Shown: piece by piece, positions 5,803 to 10,359 of the stretch | Layout of the letters: each line of letters begins with the position of its first letter | How positions within the stretch are numbered: the stretch's first letter is position 1 | Source of the DNA: DATKCJ01 sp035513275 | GTDB lineage: Bacteria > Verrucomicrobiota > Verrucomicrobiia > Opitutales > Opitutaceae | Assembly (NCBI GenBank): GCA_035513275.1 | Contig: DATKCJ010000161.1 | Coordinates: 1-10,359, forward strand | Direction of reading: 5' to 3' | Length of the DNA stretch: 10,359 bases | Made by a program: the position numbers and the translations under genes | Notes under the pieces: model-generated | Database searches by the model: none | The model's input: only the letters and a program-made list of their open reading frames with translations | Told to the model about the DNA's origin: nothing

Positions 5803-5828
5803 ACCCGTCCTCGGAGAGGCCGGGCTAC
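5803..5828 (-). repeat. GTAG-headed REP-like hairpin, type A (right half of a BIME-like pair)
   Basis: On the minus strand GTAG (5828-5825) is followed by CCCG, a mismatch, CCTC, loop TCC, GAGG, a mismatch, CGGG. It matches its plus-strand partner at 5768 at 21 of 26 positions and the copy at 2-27 at 25 of 26. The TCTCCGAG centre is kept in all three. The pair spans 61 bp with GTAG and CTAC at its outer ends. Confidence 0.8.
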
Positions 5829-5837
5829 CCGCCTTCG

Positions 5838-5856
5838 TCCCGCTCAGCGGGACTAC
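5838..5856 (-). repeat. GTAG-headed REP-like hairpin, type B
   Basis: On the minus strand GTAG (5856-5853) is followed by TCCCGC, loop TGA, GCGGGA. It stands ten bases beyond the type A pair and is related to the elements at 3171-3194 and 6600-6619. Confidence 0.7.
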
Positions 5857-5915
5857 GGCGAGGCAATCCTGCGCTGCCGCGCCAAAATCTGGATGCTTCG
5901 GGCGATTGGTATCGC

Positions 5916-6566
5916 TCAAAGCGTGCCCGTCGCGTGCACCTCGGCGAGTGCTACCATGTCGCCGAGCACGGGGAAGGAATTTTCGAGACGCTCGCGGCTG
6001 CTCGCGCTCGAGAGTGAGCCTTGCTGTTCGTAGACGGCTTCTCCGTCGCCGACCGTGATACGGCCGCCACTTGCCTTCGGCCAGAACGCGACGAGCCGCA
6101 TGCGAACCTCGGGGATCAGCGCCGCCTTGAGATAGGTTTCGTCGCTGCTGTTGATCGCGAACATCGCATCGAACGCCGGGTCGCCTACGACGATGTCCTT
6201 GTAGCCAAACGCGCCGGCTATCTTCTCGATGAACGCGGGGCCCTGCGAGCGCATCGTGAATTTCAGCGCACTCGTGCCGAGTATCTGGACGCTCGCGGCC
6301 ACCCAGCTCGTGCGGCTCTTGCCCGACCCTCGCGTGAACTCGTGCACCCGCGCGCGGCGGCCGTTGATCATCCCTGCAACGACAGGCCTCGGGGCGAACA
6401 TGCCCGGCGCCGGATCCTCGCGATACTCGAATCCGAGCCGCCCCGCCATTTCGCGGAGCGCGACGTTGCGCTCGAGCGCCGACTTCTTCACGGCACGCAT
6501 GACGAACACGACGAGCCCGATCAACGCCGCTCCACCGAAAAGGACAAACACGACGGCTCCACTCAT
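5916..6566 (-). CDS. Uncharacterised protein with one N-terminal membrane segment
   Basis: I do not recognise a named family. The 216-residue product begins with a single hydrophobic segment (about residues 4-26, AVVFVLFGGAALIGLVVFVM). A basic RAVKK and a cytosolic helix, ALERNVALREMAGRLGFEY, follow. The rest looks like a soluble alpha/beta domain: PRPVVAGMINGRRARVHEF, SRTSWVAASVQIL, and VGDPAFDAMFAINSSDETYLKAALIPEVRMRL. The positive charges after the segment suggest the domain faces the cytoplasm. No cysteine or catalytic motif is evident. I chose the ATG at 6566; an in-frame GTG at 6584 would add six residues, and neither has a good ribosome site. It is divergent from the SRAP gene across 89 bp. 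Base composition and amino-acid content look like the neighbours, so it is probably a real gene. Confidence 0.75.
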   Translation of the reverse strand: MSGAVVFVLFGGAALIGLVVFVMRAVKKSALERNVALREMAGRLGFEYREDPAPGMFAPRPVVAGMINGRRARVHEFTRGSGKSRTSWVAASVQILGTSALKFTMRSQGPAFIEKIAGAFGYKDIVVGDPAFDAMFAINSSDETYLKAALIPEVRMRLVAFWPKASGGRITVGDGEAVYEQQGSLSSASSRERLENSFPVLGDMVALAEVHATGTL

Positions 6567-6599
6567 GGAGGCATGCAACCACACGCACGCACACGCGCA

Positions 6600-6619
6600 A
6601 GTCCCGCCACAGCGGGACT
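6600..6619. repeat. Palindrome related to type B REP-like hairpins, no GTAG head
   Basis: Perfect 8-bp arms AGTCCCGC (6600-6607) and GCGGGACT (6612-6619) enclose CACA. The arms resemble those of 5838-5856, but the tetranucleotide ahead of the minus-strand hairpin is not GTAG. It sits midway in the 89-bp divergent gap, where it could instead be an operator for either gene. Confidence 0.55.
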
Positions 6620-6655
6620 CGACGTGCCCGATCTGCTCGTCGAGAATCGCCCGCG

Positions 6656-7375
6656 ATGTGCTCGCGCTACATGCTCGTCAGTCCCGCCGACCTTCTGGCG
6701 AAGGCGACGGGCATGCGTGTCTTCCCCCTCGTGAATCCGCGCTACAACGCCGCTCCCACGCAAAACCTGCCGGTCGTGCGCAGCGCAGGCGCCGGCGCGG
6801 GCCGCGAATCTGCAATCATGCGTTGGGGGCTCGTGCCATCGTGGTCGCGCGAGGGCTCGATGAAGTCGGTCCTCATCAACGCGCGCTCCGAGACTGTCAT
6901 GCAGAAGCCGGCGTTTCGCGATGCGTTCCGCCGCAGACGCTGCCTCGTGCCGGCCGACGGGTTTTTCGAATGGAAGCACGCTGGTCGCGATCGCATCCCC
7001 TGGCTCTTCGAGGCTGCGGACGGCGGACCGATCACGTTTGCCGGCCTTTGGGAAACCTGGGCCGGGGGCGCAGGCGGCTCACTGGATTCGTTCACGATTC
7101 TCACCACGACGCCGAACGAAGTCGTCGCAGACTTCCACAACCGCATGCCCGTGATCCTCCCCGCGGCGGCGCGCGATGCGTGGCTCGCGGACGATGCGGG
7201 CGAGGAGACGTTGATGTCGCTTCTCAAGCCTGTTTCCGCGAGCACATTGCGCGCACGGCCCGTGAACCCGCGCCTCAACAGCGTCGCAAACGACGACCCC
7301 TCCTGCATCGATCCGCCGCCGGCCGGTCCCGCTCCGGGCGCCCAGCTCGGGTTTGATTTTCCGCCCGCGGGTTGA
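6656..7375 (+). CDS. yedK: SRAP / YedK (HMCES)-family abasic-site DNA-protein crosslink protein
   Basis: The 239-residue protein covalently caps abasic sites in single-stranded DNA through its N-terminal cysteine, shielding them during replication. All hallmarks are present. Cys2 follows the initiator Met, which must be removed, so the start at 6656 is certain. Asn31 lies in YNAAPTQ, the MRWGLVPSW motif in strand 56-63, and INARSET at 74-80. Glu105 lies in RCLVPADGFFEWKH, and His161 in the FHNRMPVIL motif. These correspond to the E. coli YedK Cys2, Asn, Glu105 and catalytic His. The C-terminal tail after about residue 215 is Pro-rich and ends in LGFDFPPAG. The family was named for SOS association, but I see no obvious LexA box upstream, and no SOS genes are adjacent. 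Confidence 0.96.
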   Translation: MCSRYMLVSPADLLAKATGMRVFPLVNPRYNAAPTQNLPVVRSAGAGAGRESAIMRWGLVPSWSREGSMKSVLINARSETVMQKPAFRDAFRRRRCLVPADGFFEWKHAGRDRIPWLFEAADGGPITFAGLWETWAGGAGGSLDSFTILTTTPNEVVADFHNRMPVILPAAARDAWLADDAGEETLMSLLKPVSASTLRARPVNPRLNSVANDDPSCIDPPPAGPAPGAQLGFDFPPAG

Positions 7376-7454
7376 ATCCGCGCGCCCCGGGAAATCGTAT
7401 CAGTAGCTGAAAAAAACAGAACCTCGTGATAGGCTCCAACGACTCAAAAACACC

Positions 7455-7964
7455 ATGAAATCCATTATCCGATTGTTAGCCCTGCCGGTTGCCATTGCCG
7501 TGGCGACGACGTTGAACGCTGCCACCATCAAGCTAAGCTCGGTTGAAGCAGAAAAACTTTCTGACATCCGCCTCTCGCATGCGGGCGAGGAGGCCAGTCT
7601 CAAGGCTGTTCTCAGCGAGCTCGGCAAGGATCTCAACCGCGTCGCGAAGCGCTACCTCGCAGAGGACCAGACGCTCGAGATCCACTTCACCAACATCGAC
7701 CTCGCCGGCGAGTTCGAGCCATGGCGCAGTGGAAACCAGCAGGATGTCCGCATCGTCAAGTCGATCTACATCCCGCGCCTTGAGTTCACCTACACGCTCA
7801 CCGGAGCTGACGGCACCATCGTCGCCGAGGGCAGCGAGCGGCTGTCGGACATGTCATTCCAGGACCGGCTCAGCACATCCTCCGAACGATCAAAGTCGAC
7901 GTTCTACGAAAGAGAGATGCTCGAGGACTGGATGCGCACGCTCCGCAAGCAGGTGAAGAGCTGA
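7455..7964 (+). CDS. DUF3016-family secreted/periplasmic protein
   Basis: The 169-residue protein has a signal peptide, MKSIIRLLALPVAIAVATTLNA, cleaved near ALNAA-type residues 22-23. The mature part matches the DUF3016 pattern: LEIHFTNIDLAGEFEPW, then DVRIVKSIYIPRLEFTYTLTGADGTIVAEGSERLSDMSF. A basic C-terminus, EDWMRTLRKQVKS, follows. No function is established for the family, and I see no catalytic triad or lipobox, so it is probably soluble in the periplasm. It is monocistronic by appearance: 79 bp separate it from the SRAP gene and a strong terminator follows 30 bp after its stop. No Shine-Dalgarno is visible before the ATG; the sequence there is A-rich. Confidence 0.9.
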   Translation: MKSIIRLLALPVAIAVATTLNAATIKLSSVEAEKLSDIRLSHAGEEASLKAVLSELGKDLNRVAKRYLAEDQTLEIHFTNIDLAGEFEPWRSGNQQDVRIVKSIYIPRLEFTYTLTGADGTIVAEGSERLSDMSFQDRLSTSSERSKSTFYEREMLEDWMRTLRKQVKS

Positions 7965-7994
7965 CGCCCGCCGTTCCGAAAGGCATTGTTTCAC

Positions 7995-8030
7995 GAACCG
8001 GCGATCCGCGAGGGTCGCCGGTTCTGTTTT
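7995..8030 (+). terminator. Rho-independent terminator of the DUF3016 gene
   Basis: A perfect 10-bp stem, GAACCGGCGA (7995-8004) with TCGCCGGTTC (8015-8024), encloses a 10-nt loop and is followed by TGTTTT. It has no GTAG head, which sets it apart from the repeat hairpins. It isolates the DUF3016 gene from the transporter gene that starts 57 bp later. Confidence 0.8.
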
Positions 8031-8086
8031 CGGGTGCCGGAAGTTCTGCTTCGACAGCCGCGGCATAAATCCGCAACAACCGTCGG

Positions 8087-9034
8087 ATGACCGGCTACGC
8101 GACACTGCTCGGGCTGATTGCCCCCGTGTTCATCCTCATCGCGGCGGGCGTGATCGCGCGGCGCATCGGATGGCTGGGCACCGAGGCTGACGCGAGCCTG
8201 CTCAAGCTCGTCGTCAATCTGTTCTATCCGTGTCTCGTATTCGGCGCGGTCGTCCGAAGCCCCGCGATCGCGGACCCTGCGAATCTCGTGTGGCCGCCGC
8301 TGTTGGGGTTCGCGACGATCGTGCTAGGATTCGCTATCGGGTTTCCCGCGGCGCGGCTCGCGGGGCTGACAAAAGGAAAGGGTATGCGCACGTTTGCGGT
8401 GGCGGTCGGGCTGTTCAACTGGGGCTACATTCCGATTCCGCTCGTCACCGGGCTGTTTCCGCCGGGCACGCTCGGCGTTCTGTTTGTCTTCAACGTCGGC
8501 GTGGAGTTCGCGTTGTGGACTGTCGGCATCGCGCTGATGGCGGGCGGCGGTATGCGCGAAGGTCGGAAGCACCTGTTCAATCCAGTTGTCGTGAGCCTGA
8601 TCCTCGCCGTGGTGATCAACGTCAGCGGGCTCGACGGCGGGATTCCTGAATTCGCCATGCAGACAGTCAACGCGCTCGGCGCGTGCGCGATTCCCCTCGG
8701 GCTCGTGATGATCGGCGCCATCTCGGCGGAGCATATCGAGCGGCCGGGCGACCTCCTCAATGTGCGCGTGATCGCGATGTCGACGCTCGTGCGCCTCGGT
8801 TTGCTGCCAGTCTTGTTCCTGTTGCTCGCGCGATATCTGCCTGTCGGCGTCGAGCTGAAGCAAGTGCTCGTGGTGCAGGCAGCGATGCCGGCGGCCGTGT
8901 TTCCAATGGTGATGGCCAAGCACTATAACGGCCACCCGCTCACAGCGGCGCAAGTCGTGGCGGGCACGACGGCGATCGCGCTCTTCCTGATTCCCGTGTG
9001 GCTGAAGGCCGGGCTCGCATTTGTCGGTGTGTGA
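8087..9034 (+). CDS. AEC-family (auxin efflux carrier fold) transporter
   Basis: The 315-residue inner-membrane protein has about ten hydrophobic segments in two inverted halves, each with a broken helix as in AEC/PIN carriers. The first crossover lies around GLFNWGYIPIPLV, and the second around AAMPAAVFPMVMAKHYNGHPLTAAQVVAGTTAIALFLIPVW. The latter matches the family's usual Pro-x-Ala and late Thr/Ser motif. Bacterial members export organic acids or amino acids such as malate; the substrate here cannot be predicted. The N-terminus, LIAPVFILIAAGVIARRIGWL, is typical and the family length is about 310, so the gene is complete. It begins at the ATG at 8087 with only a weak ribosome site and probably has its own promoter after the preceding terminator. 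Confidence 0.92.
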   Translation: MTGYATLLGLIAPVFILIAAGVIARRIGWLGTEADASLLKLVVNLFYPCLVFGAVVRSPAIADPANLVWPPLLGFATIVLGFAIGFPAARLAGLTKGKGMRTFAVAVGLFNWGYIPIPLVTGLFPPGTLGVLFVFNVGVEFALWTVGIALMAGGGMREGRKHLFNPVVVSLILAVVINVSGLDGGIPEFAMQTVNALGACAIPLGLVMIGAISAEHIERPGDLLNVRVIAMSTLVRLGLLPVLFLLLARYLPVGVELKQVLVVQAAMPAAVFPMVMAKHYNGHPLTAAQVVAGTTAIALFLIPVWLKAGLAFVGV

Positions 9035-9046
9035 GGCGGAATTGAA

Positions 9047-9070
9047 GTAGCGCGGGTCTATTGACCCGCG
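9047..9070 (+). repeat. GTAG-headed REP-like hairpin, type C (possible transporter 3' end)
   Basis: GTAG at 9047-9050 is followed by CGCGGGTC, loop TATT, GACCCGCG, a perfect 8-bp stem. It starts 13 bp after the transporter stop. No T-run follows, so it is not a standard terminator, but it could protect the mRNA end. Its head matches the minus-strand element at 2041-2063 over ten bases. Confidence 0.75.
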
Positions 9071-9094
9071 TCGGCCGGTCCCACCTCCAACCGC

Positions 9095-9128
9095 AAAAAA
9101 AAGCGGGAGGCTGGTGAGGCCTCCCGCT
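9095..9128 (-). terminator. Rho-independent terminator of the subtilase gene
   Basis: On the minus strand a perfect 10-bp stem, AGCGGGAGGC (9128-9119) with GCCTCCCGCT (9111-9102), has a 7-nt loop. An unbroken run of eight T follows, overlapping the last stem base. It begins 20 bp after the protease stop. This is the strongest terminator in the window. Confidence 0.92.
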
Positions 9129-9147
9129 CGCTCGGAATGGTCGGGGA

Positions 9148-10359
9148 CTAATTGTTGCGGGTGAACGGTGCCGACGACGAGTTCGTGGCCGCATCGGTGG
9201 CGGTGATCGTGCCGGAATACGTCGCCCCTTTCACGCCTTGGAAGGTCACTGTGTGGCTCGTGCCAAGCGACGTGGTCTTGGTGCCGTTGCTGCCGAGAGC
9301 CGGTATGCTCACGATCGACGTCGCGGGTTCATTTGTGGTGAAACTCACCGTGAATGATCCCTGCGCGCCCGGTTTTCCTTTGGACGTGGCAGTCGAGACA
9401 TTGCTGATCACAGGCGGCGTTGTATCAGGGCCTCCACCACCGCCGACGAGCTGACCAAGGCGCGTCATCGCATCGTTCGCGCGCACAAGGCCCCAGCCGA
9501 AACTGTTGTCGCGACCTGCGGTGCCGAGATCCTCGGCCGACTCGATCAACGCCTGCCGGACCTGCTTGTTCGTCGCGTTGAAATATTTGCTCCAAATCAA
9601 CGCGGCGACGCCCGAGACATGCGGCGCGGCCATCGACGTGCCGTCGAAATAGTCGTAGCCTGCTGCGGGCTGCGTGAACTCACTCGTCACCGTGGTGCTC
9701 TGGCCGAGGTTCGCCATCAGGTTGTTGCCCTGCGAAAGAGACAATCCCACTGCCGGAATGGTCGACGAATTCCCTGGGCCGAGCGTAGCATAGAGGGTCT
9801 CTTCAAGGTTGTTATAGATGATGCAAGCGACGCCGCCGCTGAGCTGCACGTTGCGCACCTTGTCGTAGAAGCTGATTCCGTCCCCTCTCTGCACCAGGAC
9901 GACCTTGCCGTCCCACGCTGAATTCTGGGAGCCGCCAAATCCACCGTCGACGAGAGTCCCCGTGCGAGTGCCGTATGCGGCAAACTCGACTGGCACGGCA
10001 TTGATGACATCGCCCCCGGCCGCGACGGTCGTGTTCGCGATGTAGGAAGTCGTGCTGAGCACCGCGACGCCGGGCGCAGCGATCTCAACCGTGGAGTTGC
10101 GCTGCGAGAAGCTGGCGAGCGACTTGTTCTCAGCGATCGCCGCGACTGACATGACCGACGCGTAGCCAGCGGGATAACTTGTCGTCGTATTTCCCGCGTT
10201 GCCGGCGGAGGCGATCAAGAGAACTCCGCTATTGTTGTAGAGCTGGTCCATCCCCTTTTTCTCGGTCTGCGACTGCTGGCCGCCGCCGAGGCTCATGTTG
10301 ATCACCCTGGCTGGACCGTTCTGCACGGCAGCCTTAACGGCGGATAGAAGCGTGGAGCT
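9148..10359 (-). CDS. Subtilisin-like serine protease (S8) with PA insert and C-terminal Ig/FN3-like domain, 5' end missing
   Basis: The frame is open from the right edge, giving the C-terminal 403 residues of a secreted protease. Numbering from the edge: ARVINMSLGGG (about 17-26) is the conserved strand of the fold. ASAGNAGN holds the oxyanion-hole Asn at 54, and ASFSQRNSTVEIAAPGV is at about 82-98. GTSMAAPHVSGVAALIW carries the nucleophile Ser242. The catalytic Asp and His must lie outside the window. Between Asn and Ser is an insert of about 120 residues containing KVVLVQRGDGISFYDKVRNVQLSGGVACIIYNN, a protease-associated (PA) domain. After the protease comes a Gly5 linker, then DTTPPVISNVSTATS and TTNEPATSIVSIPAL to TYSGTITATDAATNS, an Ig/FN3-like domain. 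It ends without a sorting signal. Stop at 9148; a strong terminator follows. Confidence 0.93.
   Translation of the reverse strand, partial: SSTLLSAVKAAVQNGPARVINMSLGGGQQSQTEKKGMDQLYNNSGVLLIASAGNAGNTTTSYPAGYASVMSVAAIAENKSLASFSQRNSTVEIAAPGVAVLSTTSYIANTTVAAGGDVINAVPVEFAAYGTRTGTLVDGGFGGSQNSAWDGKVVLVQRGDGISFYDKVRNVQLSGGVACIIYNNLEETLYATLGPGNSSTIPAVGLSLSQGNNLMANLGQSTTVTSEFTQPAAGYDYFDGTSMAAPHVSGVAALIWSKYFNATNKQVRQALIESAEDLGTAGRDNSFGWGLVRANDAMTRLGQLVGGGGGPDTTPPVISNVSTATSKGKPGAQGSFTVSFTTNEPATSIVSIPALGSNGTKTTSLGTSHTVTFQGVKGATYSGTITATDAATNSSSAPFTRNN

Overview
The window is about 10.4 kb of dense, GC-rich bacterial chromosome carrying ordinary single-copy genes on both strands. There is no rRNA, tRNA, CRISPR array, prophage or transposase gene. 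The gene mix, the base composition and the style of the intergenic repeats suggest an Opitutaceae-like member of the Verrucomicrobiota. That placement is an inference and was not tested; a GC-rich proteobacterium is the main alternative.

Layout, left to right: a stand-alone hotdog protein of the YiiD C-terminal/MadB type (+) meets a MscS-family mechanosensitive channel (-) tail to tail, and their stop codons share one CTAG. A gap with two hairpin repeats separates mscS from a divergent TerC/Alx-family membrane protein (+). Then come a cluster of four hairpin repeats, a terminator, and a two-gene small heat shock protein (Hsp20) operon (-). A 372-bp gap leads to a MalY/PatB-type aminotransferase (+). 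A palindromic repeat pair follows, then a one-TM protein of unknown function (-), a divergent SRAP/YedK DNA-protein crosslink protein (+), a secreted DUF3016 protein with its own terminator (+), an AEC-family transporter (+), and the 3' part of a secreted subtilisin-like protease with a PA insert and a C-terminal Ig/FN3-like domain (-), which runs off the right edge.

Functionally this is a mixed neighbourhood. Several genes fit envelope or stress roles: MscS for osmotic downshift, TerC for metal export, paired Hsp20s for protein aggregation, and SRAP for abasic-site protection. The only clear operon is the Hsp20 pair. I found no novel multi-gene system.

The most interesting structure lies between the genes. 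Nearly every convergent or divergent gap holds short imperfect palindromes headed on one strand by the tetranucleotide GTAG. This is the architecture of REP elements mobilised by RAYT (TnpA-REP) transposases. I count about a dozen hairpins in at least four sequence types, including a clean inverted pair (BIME-like) at 5768-5828, half of which recurs at the left edge of the window. None lies inside a gene, and the two same-direction gaps have none.
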